Origin: Cladorhizidae sp. MBARI D1340-BT2
Taxonomy: Eukaryota > Porifera > Demospongiae > Poecilosclerida > Cladorhizidae
Assembly: GCA_028752905.1 (NCBI GenBank)
Contig: JAQNBH010000006.1
Coordinates: forward strand, 26,884,944 to 26,948,943
Direction: 5' to 3'
DNA: 64,000 nucleotides
Shown here: positions 34,760 through 47,847 of the stretch, piece by piece
Numbering within the stretch: the stretch's first letter is position 1
Layout of the letters: each line of letters opens with the position of its first letter
Notes under the pieces: generated by a model
Told to the model about the DNA's origin: nothing
Seen by the model: the letters and a program-made list of their open reading frames with translations, nothing else
Databases searched by the model: none
Translations under genes and position numbers: made by a program

Positions 34760-37385
34760 ATATCTACAATGTCAACTGAGAATACTTTAGTTTTCGATTA
34801 AATTGATCATACATTGATATCTATACTGAATGGAATTTGAATTAGTTCTGAGACCATTCCAGTTGCAAGATATGGTCCTCCTCACTTCTCTCTATGCAAA
34901 CAGTGTAAATTAATGTCACAGTTGACATTTCACTGTAAACCTTATCGTCTCTCATCACATGAAAAAGGGGATAGTTTGAGAGAAGCATTTTTTGTGAACA
35001 ACAATACACAAATTCCAAAATGAATGTTTGTAAATATTGTTGACCAATGCTGAAGAGAGTTGTCTAGAAACAAATCTCACCAATGATTAACTTTCATACA
35101 GCAAGTTAATATATAAATAAAACATGGATGAACACAATGTAATAGTACAAAATACTACGAGTAATATCTATATCTCTATGGATAATCAATAGGCTCTTTA
35201 TGTGCATCTCCACTCTCTGCAGGAAAGCATTAAACTGCTCCAGGAAAGTCATAGCTCGGCAACTATTATAGCTATCAAGCAAGGTAGACTCTGAATTGAC
35301 CTCTCTTCACAATGCTTTCACTGCTCTAAGATCTCAACTACGCTTGGATGTATTCATGGATTTCTTTTCCTTGATATTAACAGCTTTCACCATCAGAATT
35401 ATGCATTGCATGTCCTGAAGCTCGATCACAATCTTTCATGCCTTGTTGACCAATTCTCCACTGTTGTTGGATGTCACTGTTGTGCCAGCTCTAAACTCTG
35501 GTTGAGTTGCCTCTCATGTTTTATTTCACCAAAAGTTGTTTAGTATACATGTCGTTAACATCCATATGGTCGATTATGAAGTGCTGCTCTTGAAATAAAT
35601 ATCAGCTTATGAAGCATGTGTAATAAGCTTCAACATTAGGGTAATGTGTTTCACAGAACATTGCGGCAGGAGTTTTACTAGCATAACCAGGCCTGGTTAT
35701 AGCTGCAAATGTCTGTAGCTGTCCACATTTTCCTAACGAGTATCTTGCTGCTCTTATGTTAGTTACGTAGCTAGCTTCCAAACATCATAACCACAATGGA
35801 GAAACTCTTAGGGCATGGTCAGATATGTTGAATATGTGCACAGCAATACAGGATATTTTATTGGGGGGAATTTTATTCCCAAGAGCATATTCTCACTATA
35901 TACCATATGGCAAGTGAGGTGATGAGAATGTATAGCAAATATTAAACTATACTACTTTAAATTTATTCTAGTGCATGCAAAATACTTCATAGTTAGGGCA
36001 ACTCAAGACTTCTCAAGTTTCAGACATCTTCTGGCAAAGTCTAAAACTTCCATTTGGAACTCATCTCACAAATTCCCAGACATAAGAAAAGATCTAACTT
36101 TTTTTCGTGAGTACCATCACAGAAAGTAACATTAATAATCTCTTGCAAATTATGAATTTTGCATCAAAATTATTCTTCTACCAGCCTTCTTTGGTTGCCT
36201 GCAATGTTTACTAACATAACACTTATTAGCTGTCTCTGTCACCAATCATGTCGCTGCCCCATATCCATGGCAACCAATCATAGACCTAGGATTGCCTCAT
36301 GTGTATGGTTAGGTATACGACCAGTGGGGTTCAATTAAATTTGATGTGACAAGTTAACTAATTAATTCAAATAAATTTGAAATGACAGTTTAACTAAACA
36401 ATTCAACTAAAATTGACATGACAAGTCAACTAAAATGAACTAATTTTGAATTAAATAAAGAGACCATAAGAATGGCTTTTTTAGGCGAGTCCATTCATTT
36501 CATTTTCATGTTCGTTTTTCTCACCTCCTTGGAAGTGGGCTTTCAAAACTCTATTTGAGGACTTTTTAAGTTTCACCAGACCTTATGTTCGGGTTTTGTG
36601 GCCACTGGTTTGACACCAACTAACACACACCCACATTGGTACTGCTATTTACTTGTTAGCATTATTAATTCCATGTCAAGAAGAATGCAAACAAAAGCTC
36701 TGGAAAGATGAAAGTATGGAGTCGTGAAGAGTTACGAAGGATCTTCTGGGTTAGAATCGAGGGAGAAGAAGAGATATCTAGAAGCTGAAGACTCCAATGA
36801 TGCTGGAAGTTTGGAACTATAGTATTAACGGCTTTACTGTTTATGCTCCACCCTTTACCTTCAGATGGTTTCTGTAGCTGGTCCTTCCCTAGCGCTGGCT
36901 ATCACAGGCCTGCCTGCTCCTGTGTCAACCCTGCTTAGTCACTCTATTTCTGGTGAGTATGTGTGTTGCTGATGAAAGAGTGCAAGAATGATGGTGAAGA
37001 GCAAGAGCAAAATGAGGGGTTTACAACCACCCTGGATCTACCCCTGCCCCCTGGAGTCTTATATTTTGAACATTATTTTCTCATGATCCAAAGAAATGTG
37101 TATTCCCGACATTATTCACAGTTTTGCACACTCAATTTTTGTCCATAGTATATAATTGTTATATCATTTGAATGCTCTCTCTTTGCTCTTCAAAATGAAT
37201 GATTACTTTTTCAATCCATCCAATTTTCTATGAGATACGGTTCATTCTGTGGCTCACTTTTCCTGCTGAATGAAAATGAAAAGGGGGAGGGGGAGTTTTA
37301 TTAGAAACTGACTGACAGCCTGACAGCAACATAAATGGCAAGTCTTGATGAAGGCTGAAAATTTATAAAAAAACACACCTCTGTA
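34760..37385. other. No supportable gene
   Basis: AT-rich DNA. Around 36,330-36,465 there is a short run of degenerate units (TCAACTAAAATTGACATGAC). Open frames are short and lack splice context or recognisable domains. Confidence 0.35.
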
Positions 37386-37390
37386 CTATT

Positions 37391-38256
37391 ATACAGTTTC
37401 CTCACCAGCATAGAGCTTCCAACTGTACATATATCCACTGGAGCCATCTGCCAGGACGTAGGCTTTCATGCCCCACTTGATAGGCTTCATTTGCATGTAC
37501 TGGATAAACCACAGCCGTCCCTTGAAGCCTATCATTGATTCATCGACAGATATTTCTCTCCCCAGCTGTTAAAAGGTTTAGAATTTGTCTAGTAAATGCT
37601 CCATAAGTGGCCGTATTTTGAACAGGGCATCATATCATGGCCGACCCCTAGGTACATCTTCTCTCCATCATTTAGGTGAAAGAAGCGCGTGACAAAATCG
37701 GTCTCCCGCCATGATAGAGGAGAAGCATGATGTGGTGAAGGGCCATTTCTTGCACCAATAGTCCTCAATCCGATGCTTATTATCCATGCTCATGGCAATA
37801 AAGGGCAAGAAACTTCACCATTTCACTGACTGAGCACCTTTTCCACTCTCTGACTATTTATCGAAGAGGTAAGTCTTTATTTCCAGCCATGAATTGCTCA
37901 GCATACAAATTTGTTTCGTTCACAACTCTCCTCAGGATATTGTCGTCCAGAAAAAGCTGAGCAAACTCCAAAGGCTCTTTTCCTTCCATGTCAACAGTGC
38001 ACCCAGATGCCTGGCTAAAGGAGATGGAAGAACTGGAACAAGAAGTACTGGCACCAGAACTGCTACCACTTTAGCTACACTCACCACCAACTACGCCATC
38101 ACTAACACTATCAGCTACCTCACAAACTCCAACATCCTCATCATCCTCACTATAATTCTTCACTATGAAGCCATCAAAATCGTCATCACTCTCATCATCC
38201 AACATACACAGCACTTTATCTGTATCACAATATTTAGCCATAGTTACACCCCACAA
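37391..38256 (-). pseudogene. piggyBac-type transposase pseudogene
   Basis: Minus strand. An acidic N terminus (MAKYCDTDKVLCMLDDESDD) begins at 38,241. It is followed in frame by a TAA, a Ser-rich stretch, then FAQLFLDDNILRRVVNETN and LYAEQFMAGNK, the start of the DDE_Tnp_1_7 domain. Several stops and frameshifts follow. A later block at about 37,566-37,400 contains ISVDESMIGFKGRLWFIQYM, MKPIKWGMKAYVLAD and GYMYSWKLYAG. These match the piggyBac core around its first two catalytic aspartates. The C-terminal half is missing. No TTAA-flanked ends were identified. It is a dead remnant. Confidence 0.85.
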
Positions 38257-38706
38257 TATTTAATTAAACTTGCTATCTGTTGTAATCTGATAACGCCAAA
38301 CTTTACAAAGCTCTTAACTAAATCAATAGCTCTTCTATCTAAAGAACTTAGAGTACAGCTGTAAAGCAAGCAGCTGCTCAGTACCCACTTGTAAAGCATT
38401 GCATTTTCTGGGGACACTATAGTTTCCCAAGTGTGAAATTGATTTTTTCAGGAGGACAATAATACCACATGAAACATGCCAGGAAGCATCTTGGAATGTG
38501 ATAGAAGCAACCTAGTAGGAGGTTGTTTACAAGATAGCTGATCCATAAATGTTTTTTTGTAAAATCATCCAATTTACTTTCCCAGAAAGTAGCCCTGAGC
38601 TGTGTTGATATAATTGGTTATCTATCCAAGATCTACAAGTGTGCCAAGTAGAAGAGCCTGAGAAGCAGTCTTAATAGGAATAAGGCTAGTTTAAGAAGCT
38701 TATAAG

Positions 38707-41700
38707 CAGGGGCGTACCCAGACTTTAGAAAAGGCGGGTTATGTATATATGTCGGATGTGGATCATGTGGCTGAAAGCCATGGTGAGGATATATAGTGCA
38801 AGAGGGAAATATATATGCCCCATCCAGCACAAAGCCTCATCCAGCACAAATCGTGGAAACTCCAAAAATATTTACAGAGATGATTTTTTTTAAGCAACCT
38901 TCAAAAATATACAGACAAAATTACTGAAATAATAAGCTAACATTGAATTCTTCATGGATGTTGTTCTACGTAAAGTTTGCAACAGTATTGATCCATTCCA
39001 ACTAAGGCACTGAGTCTTTCCTCACTTGTTTAAACATCGAAGTGTGGAAGCAGATCATTCACAAGTACGAGAACTGAGTACGAGTGTAGCAAAAAGGTTC
39101 AAATGGGACATTTGGAAGGGTTTTAGGGCAGCAGAGTTTAAGCGATTCACTCAGAGTTTGAGGACGCTCATCTGGTTAAATTTGTAGCCACCTTGACTTC
39201 CAGCGATGTAACTCTTCATCATGTATACTCACATACGGTAGATCTTCAGAATAGAAAGTAACAGCAGGTTCAATATTAACAAAGGATGAGGTAGTGATAT
39301 GGATGGGCAAGAGATAGTGCAATGAAGCTACCTGGTTGGTATGCTTAGTAAATCTTGATGTATAATGTGGTCAAGAAAAGGGATGACTACAGCCATTTAA
39401 AATAATCCTCAACTGAATTAGTGGATTCAGACGATGCTGCTGTCACTGAGTTGTGCGTGGCATCGAAATAGTTATATTGGACTGAACTGCCCATCTAGAA
39501 CAATGCCGAAAGATACGCTGTGAAAAACTATCAACATCTGCTCTCTCTCTTTTAAATTCATTGCAACAGTCTTGTACTATTGTCACTCCAGAGGTAAGGT
39601 CTTGGCACTTTCCTTGTATTTTAACAACAGCTTCTTTAATAGACCTAAAGAGAGTAACTAGGGAATACAAGCAAAGGACTCCAATGTTTTCATGTATGCA
39701 AGAGCATTTTTCTTATCATCAGTAGTCCAACCATCTTTAAAGTTCAGAAATTCACTATTTCCATAGAGTACTATCTCACACATTTCAATTAGAAAAGGAT
39801 GATATAGACAGAAACGCTCCCAGCCATTGATGTTCTCTACCCATCGAGTAATGCAAACGTTGATTATTGAAGACTGCTTTGTGCCAATCTGAGACCTCTT
39901 CTGAATGATTGCTTTAAGGAGGCACTCTCTTTTAGCTGAATCCTTAATCCATAATGTGAAACCTTTTATCTGATCTACACAGTTCCTTATAGGTGGAACA
40001 GAACAGGAACTTATGATAGCCAGCTTATGGAATGACTTGCACAATGGGTGTACATTGCCTTGGGATGCTACTCTCGAAGTAATGCCTGCACACCAGCTAT
40101 CTCCCCACTCATCATTGAGGCCCCATCGTACACTTGCCCTCGCAAATCACTCAGTGATAAGCCAAGCCCCTCCAAGGTCTGTATAGTGGCATTTGCTACA
40201 TCAGCTGTTTGGACTCTCTCAAGTTTTACAAATGAAACAAACTCTTCTCGAATGTCACCATGGCCATTAACAAAGTGAAGGCATATGTGCAAATGATCTA
40301 CATTGTGACATGAAACCTCATCAGAAAAATATTTTGCTTCTTTTATCTCAGATATTGTTTTGGCAAGAATCATATCATAGCCTATAATATTAATAATTAC
40401 ATTTTGAGTCCTTGGTGATAAGTGTGTTGCATTCTTTGCCTTGGTACAATAAAGATGCTCATATAAAATACTGTCTGTGCCCGCAAAAGATTTTAGCAGT
40501 GCTAAAAAGTTTCCAGGATTCTTTGACGATGCAACATCCTCTAACTTTCCACGAAATGCAATACCCTGATTGCCTAAAAAAATTATTGCTCAAACATTTT
40601 GCCTCAGTATTGCCTTTTTTCACTAATTTCCTTTTATGAACAGCAGTGCTTGTCATTACATCTACTAGTGATGCTGGATTTTGAATTGTGCATATGCTTG
40701 CTGCAAACAATCACGATGGTATTGAAGCTTCGCATGATTACTCAAAGTGCAACTCATCTTGATCCAGTTAGAAAAAGGCTTAATTACCAGGTAACCTTTA
40801 TCTTTACGTTGGCTAGATGGAAGAAACAGGGCACAAGGCGGACAAAATACACCATCTACCTTAGAACTGTAGACTAGCCAAGGATATTTACTGAGCCACA
40901 ATATGTTAAACTTTTGGTGATAGCTATTTAATAAGGTGCCAGTAAGGACACTAGGCAATTGTACATCGTGGCATAAGAAAGAGTATCTAGCACCACTAGA
41001 AAGATCATTTATTAAACAAGCAGCATCATCAATAGACCTATTTGCAGATAATAAACATACAATTCTGGTACTTCGGCACTTCCACTTGAGCATTCATTAA
41101 CTACAGGAACTTCATCTTCATGTCAGCTTTCCAGAGTGGTACTGATTTCAGAATGATCCAGATCAGACTGAGGTTCACTAGAATCTGAATAAATGAGATT
41201 GGTTTAACAAGTGTACAGCCATCAAACTAAATAGCTAGCAATAATTTCTCTTATCTTCATCCTCAATGGCTGTTATTTTGAAAAATGACCTGATGTCCAT
41301 ATTTTGTCGTTGCCTCTTCATGGCAGAGTTGTAGCTCATTAGTTCCACAACTACTATTAATGCTCACTACATGTGCATGATGTGTAACTGTGCAATGATT
41401 AGCTCATTAACCGGTCGAAGGACAAAGTCCAACCAACCAGCCAGCCCCTCGGTGGGACCCGAGCACCCTGAGCAGATTGGTCTTATTTGCATGAGGGGTT
41501 TGTGGGCTTTCTTTAGAAAGTACATTCGTTGGGTTCTCATTTTCTCCTCCCCCATGGTCAAGGGCTTAAGTTATTGTAATATTGTTTCCACATTATTTAA
41601 CACTATCAATGTACCTATGTATAATTAAAATTATATTAATTAAGTGTGCCAGTGCCTGAAATGAAATCTGAGAGGGCAAAACACACACAAACACATTCCA

Positions 41701-41767
41701 ATGAATATCATTAAAATGAAAAGGGGGTTCTGCAGAACCCCCAGTAACCCACCTGCGTATGCCCATG
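38707..41767 (-). mobile_element. Second hAT element, degenerate
   Basis: The left end, CAGGGGCGTACCCAGA (38,707), and the right end, complement of CATGGGCATACGCAGG (to 41,767), form an imperfect inverted repeat agreeing at 12 of 16 bases. The flanks share ATAAG, possibly a decayed target duplication. The interior encodes the minus-strand transposase remnants. Confidence 0.7.
38945..41185 (-). pseudogene. hAT transposase pseudogene (ZMYM1/PRKRIP-like type)
   Basis: Minus strand, read from 41,185. An acidic leader (SSEPQSDLDHSE) follows a TTATTCAG acceptor and is interrupted by a TGA. A TTF-type zinc finger region follows (YPWLVYSSKVDGVFCPPCAL), then AKTISEIKEAKYFSDEV and VYDGASMMSGEIAGVQALL of the transposase core, then ITRWVENINGW. 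A C-terminal dimerisation remnant (EERLSALVGMDQYC) lies near 38,960-39,020. The fragments fall in several frames, with a clear break near 40,055. The order and motifs identify the family, and the lesions show it is dead. Confidence 0.8.
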
Positions 41768-41779
41768 ATAAGGGCTAGG

Positions 41780-42760
41780 TACCACATCCAAAGCTTTAGT
41801 GGATAAATTATCTAAGCCTGTCATTATCAAGTAGACTATAATAGTAAAAGAACAGCAAGATCCACACCCTTAAGAGTTCCCTTTAAATATATCTAGCTTC
41901 ACTGCTGGATGCTGCCTGTACTAGAGCAAGAACAAACAAAACATATAATGCAGCAGAAATTAGGTTCGCTGTTGCTATTTCCCAGTATAGAGCTCATTCA
42001 ACATAGCACTCAAGTTCCATGCAAAGACAGCTGTTCTTTGTCTAGTTTTAACTTACAGAGGAAAATGTACCCATAGCATCTAGCTTTGTGTGTAGCACAT
42101 TATGACACCATGTTAAGATAGTTGGGATATAGACAGTTGTGGGTATTATTACCACCAACAATAAGTAGTTGTATTATGCACATTGCAAGATGTTGGGGAT
42201 GATTATTGTAGATTCAAATACTCACAATGTGAGGATAGTCCGAACATCAAGAGGGGGGAGATGAATATCAGGTTGCATACAAGAAGGTAAAACATGTAAC
42301 ATTACATCATATTATGCATAATACTAGTACACTACTAAATTTATTCAAACTTGTACGATTACTCTCAGCTGAAAAAAAAAGCTGATTTAAATAAAGTTCT
42401 AGTATATTATTATAATGAGATTTTGAACTGCACAGAAATAATTACTCACACAGGAACTGGAAAAAAGAAAGAAAATAAAAGTGCCACAAAAGGTTAGTAT
42501 TTGTCTGTCGGTATCAATTAGTTACAGAGCAACTTACTCTAAGCAAATTCAAGGATTCTCTTTAAATAAATCTGTTTGTTTTTTAGTCCTAACAGTTGAA
42601 CAGAAATACTTCAGTCTTCATCAGAAAGAAGAAAGTTTTGTCTCACATCTGGCTAGCTAGTCTGTTCCAGGTATAAAATTGACACAATCGCAGCTGAATT
42701 TGCATTTCCAAATGAATGGACAGTTCTAAGGCACTTACACAGGATCACATCCTCACTCAA
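41780..42760. other. No supportable gene
   Basis: AT-rich, with no recognisable domain or repeat. Confidence 0.35.
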
Positions 42761-42838
42761 ATCAATACTTAACCTGTGATAGAATAACTCTTACAAAATA
42801 TAAACATCACCAGTTCGCAATGAGTCTACTGGGAGTTT

Positions 42839-43225
42839 GTCAGGGATGACAGGAGCATTAAAAAACAAAAAACAACAACAAAACTTGTGGTTACCAATTT
42901 ATAGCTCCATATATTCTGCAAACTTCATGTTATGGACTTTATATACAGCTCAAAAGATAGGTCTCTCTGTGTGCTCTATGTTGATACTAAAATATTTTTC
43001 ATAGATATAACTATAGCCATGTTACAGGAGCTACAAGTGGGAAGAACCTCAAAAACCTGAATGCCTGATTTTGGTGCCTAAATATCTCCAGATTGCCAAG
43101 TGCTAGAGAGTTGAAATTAGCACCAGTGGCTATAGGAAGCCCTACTCTATACACTGACAGTTTTGATTAGGCGCTAAAATGTAAGTACGTAGTCAAGCAT
43201 GCGGGTGGAAAATGAATGAAATTCA
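42839..43225. mobile_element. Foldback element, half copy
   Basis: Matches the left half of 45,515-46,277 up to its centre (CACCAGTGGCTATAGGAAGC, GTGCTAGAGAGTTGAAATTA) and stops near GGAAAATGAATGAAATTCAT. The right half is absent. The preceding 75 bases (42,765-42,838) also match 45,440-45,514. Confidence 0.8.
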
Positions 43226-45435
43226 TAAGACTCCCAAGCCATATTAAATTAAGTATATACCGCGGCTCCTGAGATGATGTAACGACCTATAGATGGTCTA
43301 TCCTGCATTCTTTGCAATTGGTTTTATTCAGCAAAGTATATTCATCTATAAAACCATTTGAAGATCAGTTATCATGAAATATGCAATTCTTGTGACAGGC
43401 TCAATGTTGATATCCTTTACGATCCAGTTTTACCATCATTGGGACATTGGAAATTTTTAGGGCAATTTAGAGGACGTGCAGGAGGAGCTGCCTGTGCTAC
43501 TAGATCACTTCAGAAAGGTTGTAAATGTCATGCAATGGAGCAGCAAGATACTAGTTAGGAAACTGTGGACAGTTACAGAGAGTTGCAGCTATAAATATGC
43601 CTGGTTATGCTATTACAATTCTTGCCTCAATGTTCTGGGAAATATGTTACACTAATCATGACATGCTCATAATTGGTGCATGTTTCAAGGACTTTGAGAA
43701 CAGTGCTTCATAGCAAGATAACATAACTTAACTTAACAACATTAGGTAACTAAACATGAGAGGCTTAACAACCACAGTTTAGGTAACTAAAATATTTTTA
43801 TAGACAAAAGTGGTAGAAGTTAGGCCCCCTAAATGCTACTTAAAATAGTACGTTCAGCATTTGACAGTCAAGTACATGCACGTGTGTGGCAGGTGTCTCT
43901 TCAATGGGATTGTTATTCCAAGCTCTAGTATGGTGGCTGCTTTGTACCAGCAGCATTAGAACAACATTAGTTATCCCTGCAGCATTAGGGGGTGGAGTAT
44001 GTACAGGTGCCTTTTAATACTCTAGCAACCTACAAGAACTGATCTAAAATGGTCTTAAGGCTTTTAAAATCATAACTTAATCAGTTTTGCAAGCAAGTAT
44101 AAAGGATGTGAATGGAAAGACCCAAACCTACCTAAAGGAAAGGTGGCTAGGGATAAAATTTCTATATATTTTCTAATAGCAACTGCAGATAATATTTACT
44201 TCAGTCCATCTACCTGCAATTTCTATTTGAAGGGTGGTTGCAATTGAAAGGGAGGTTATTATTAGCAAGTCTGGTTTGACAAGAAAAATGCTGTTATCAA
44301 TCGCTGATCGCAACCACTGTACTCGAAGGAATCTTTATGGGCATTCTGCTGTTTTAGCAAGCTGTTTTTCCTACACTAGGCTACTTGTGCCAACCAGTAA
44401 ACTCTCTCAATAGTTTAGACTTTGAGAAATGAGTTAGTGTCATTTGGTACATTGTTTACAGTCTTCTGCTGATTTGGGCCACGATAGAGCAAGATCTTTG
44501 CAGTAGCATCTGGGATGTAAAACTTGTGAAGGTTTTAACACCAGAAAGGATAGCATTAACTTTCAATAGTTCATCCTGGATCCCGTCCCACGGACAATGA
44601 TGGATGTCGCAGGGAGAGTGCATTTGAGCTTGATGGCAGCTAAGTGAGCATTCTGATCTCTGTGAGTAATATGATTTAATCAATTTCTGGCTTACATAAG
44701 TATGTTGATAAGGGATCACTAGTTACGGAGAAGAAAATGCTGACTTGCTTCCATTGAGATTAGTATGCTACACTTGTTAGTTGACATTTTTGTCCTTGGA
44801 TGGGATCCTGTAAACTCTGGTAAAGGTAATGCTACCCTTACTGCTGTCAGAACAGCTAGCTATTACTAATGCCCAACTTTTCCAGGAGAAACTTGTAGAG
44901 GGTAACTCTTTGCCACGTGATATTTGCTAGCACCTTCAATGCATAACCATCCTAGATGCTGATACAGAAATCCAACAAGGAGTGCATTTTCTTCTAAAGA
45001 GAGTAGATATTCTGAGGGATTTCAGGCTAGCATAGGTGAATATACAGCTTTCATTGGCTTGCAGAGACAGCAGCAAAGGTAAGGAAGGGACAGTTTATGA
45101 TGGCAATATTCAATCATCATTTCTATATTTTTATCGCTTCCTCCACCAACTCCCACAGACTAGAACAAGAAATAAGGTTAATGTAATATTGCTGTAACCT
45201 TCTGCACATGTCCAGAAAAAAATCTGGTTTTTAGCACGTTTTATGATGAATGTCCCAATTTGAAGATATCAGCTTAAAAAGGTGAATCAGTTAATGAAAT
45301 ATGGTATTACATTCAAAATTGAGAGCTTCTTTCTCCATCATAACACATCACAGATGGTGTTACACGACACATAGACAGGGTTACATGTACATCCTTACAA
45401 AATATATTACCCAATGATTTGACTATGTTTCACAA
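43226..45435. other. No supportable gene
   Basis: Short open frames at 43,358-43,558 (+) and 44,456-44,719 (-) have no recognised domain and no splice support. Confidence 0.3.
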
Positions 45436-45514
45436 CACTTAACCTGTGATAGAATCATTCTTACAAAATATAAACATCATTGATCAGTTAGCAAGTAGTC
45501 AACTGTGTGTTTGT

Positions 45515-46277
45515 TAGGGGTGACAGGTGCATTTTTAAATTATAAAAAACAAACTTGTGGTTACCACTTTATAGCGCCATAGATTCTGTAAACTTCATGG
45601 TATGGACTTAATATATAGCTCAAAAGATTTGTCTCTCCGTATGCTCGTTTAAATACTAAAATATTTTTTATATGATAACTATAGGCAAGTTACTGGAACT
45701 AAAGTGGAGGGAGCCTAAAAACCTGTATGCCTGATTTTGCCACATAAATATCTCCAGATTGCCAAGTGCTAGAGAGTTGAAATTAGCACCAGTGGCTAGA
45801 GAAAGACTTACTCTATTTTTGATTAGGCGCTAAAATGTAAGTACTGGTCAAGCAAGCGCACAGGTGGAAAATGAATTTTATGGAATTTTAACAAAATTCA
45901 TTTTACCACCGAGCATTTGACCACGTACTTACGTTTTATCGCCTAATCAAATGCTCATTGCATAGAGTAGGGGTTCTTCTAGTCACTGGTGATAATTTCA
46001 ACTCACTAGCACTTGGAAATCTGAAGATATTTATGCAGCAAAATCAGGCATTCAGGTTTTGAGGATCGCTCCACTTTAGTTCCAGTAACTTGGCTATAAT
46101 TATATGCATGAAAAATATTTTGGTATCGAAATAAAGCACACAGAGAGAGCTATCTTTTGAGCTATATATCAAGTACATACCATGAAGTTTACAGAATCTA
46201 TGGAGCTATAAATTATATAGTGGTACCTCACTTGTTTTGTTTTTTTATTAAAAAATGCACCGACTCCCCCCAAATTA
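45515..46277. mobile_element. Foldback element, complete copy 2
   Basis: A long imperfect palindrome centred near 45,890 (ATTTTATGGAATTTTAACAA). Outer ends pair as GGGGTGACAGGTGCATTTTT against AAAAAATGCACCGACTCCCC. Inner blocks include TCTCCAGATTGCCAAGTGCT and its diverged complement near 46,000. Same family as 10,052-10,724. Confidence 0.85.
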
Positions 46278-46279
46278 GT

Positions 46280-47385
46280 CATTTACTATACTAGCAAGTC
46301 CTCCACTCAGAACCAGTTGGGAAAGGGGGTCGCTCTCAAATGAAGTTAGTAGAAGCCGAGATGCAGTAGACAACTAGCTCCACAGATGTGGCATGAGAAA
46401 CAGGGATGCTATATGAGGTTGGGTAGAATCAATCATAGAGAGGAGAGCAAACAGTAAACTACTCACAATCACTAGCATTGTGTACATATGCACAATCATG
46501 CACTTTGCTACAGATCACCAGTTACATCACCTCCCTAACCACAGGCAGCTGCAACAAGCATCCAGGGGTAAAGGTCAGCCAACTGGTATAAGTCAGCAGT
46601 GTATAGACCTACTATGCTTGTTAGTAACTGTCCATCACTGGGGTCTACTTTTAAGTACTATTCAGGGCTGCATTTATGATTGAGTTGAGGGGGGAGGAAG
46701 GGGGCACATATTTAACAACACTATACAATAATAGAATACCGGTATCTCAAGATCTCAAGAGGGGTGGAGGATCAGCAGTTTACCTTTGCATATGCATGCC
46801 TGAATGTGCTACAACCTGTTACTATGATAATTAATGAACCAGAGACCAGACAAAGGGCTCTTAGCTCAACTGGTTAAGGACACCACATTCCAGCTATTAT
46901 ATCTGATGATTCTAGGGTGGTAAAGAAATCTTTGACCCAAAAATCAACCTCATAGTTGGTTGCATCTGGAGTTATTGCAGTCCTGTCAAAATCAGGTGTA
47001 AAGTTACTTTAAGGACCATTTTACGTTTAGTGTTTGGCTATTGTGAAGTGCTTGTAGACGTACTTGGTGGTGCAAATTACCACTTATTATCACCTATCAA
47101 GTTATGGTCAATATAACTAGTTCTTTTCTTGTGTACCAAAAACAAGAAACCTTCACCTTACCAAGCGTTGACTATGCAACAATAAAATGTTATGCCCTAT
47201 GATAGTCATATCTGGCGCTGTCACATAATGATAGTGGGATAATACTGCTATATCTTCGGCAAAAAAGTCAGTGCGACCATAATTTTTTTTTTTTTTTTAG
47301 GCCAGTACCCTAGTCCCCAGTAATGGACGACCAGCATTAGAACTTTCAGATGAAAATTAACCCACTGTTCCTCTACATGAATAAG
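46280..47385. other. No clear gene; possible tRNA-derived repeat
   Basis: At 46,862 the motif TTAGCTCAACTGGTTAAGGA resembles a pol III A box, but a convincing B box is missing. A run of T at 47,282-47,299 ends this stretch. Confidence 0.3.
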
Positions 47386-47389
47386 GCAT

Positions 47390-47847
47390 GGTTACATTAT
47401 ATTAATAAGGTGTGGTCACTAGAGGGTCTTTTGCCACTCCTTTACATGTTTAAAGTCTTGGCTGCATAAGGTGAGGCCTATTGCTCTTCCATAAGGCAAG
47501 GTTGTGTGAGATAAGACCTCTTGCCCTTCTAAAAGTCATGGTGGCATGTCATGCTTGCATAAGGCATCAGTCCCAGCCCTTTCATTAATAGTTTACAAAT
47601 ATGGGGTGTGGCCTCCTACCTTTCTTTAGATGCTGACCCTCCTTACTCTATATGACATATGTTTGCATGGAGTGTGGACAACTTCCATTCAATGCATGTA
47701 TAATGCATGGGGTGATCTGCCTGCCCTACCCATACATGTAGCTATAAAGCATGGTTGCATGTGGTGTCGATTCCTCACCTTCCTTCTCATATATAATGCA
47801 TGGCTGCATGTGCTGTGGTCTCATGCCCGGCCTTTACATGTGTAAGG
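47390..47847. repeat. ~60-bp minisatellite, left block
   Basis: Degenerate copies of a unit containing TAAGGCATGGTTGCATG, GTGTGGCCTCCTGCC and CTTTACATG. The array is interrupted at 47,848 by an inserted element and resumes at 49,682. Confidence 0.8.
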
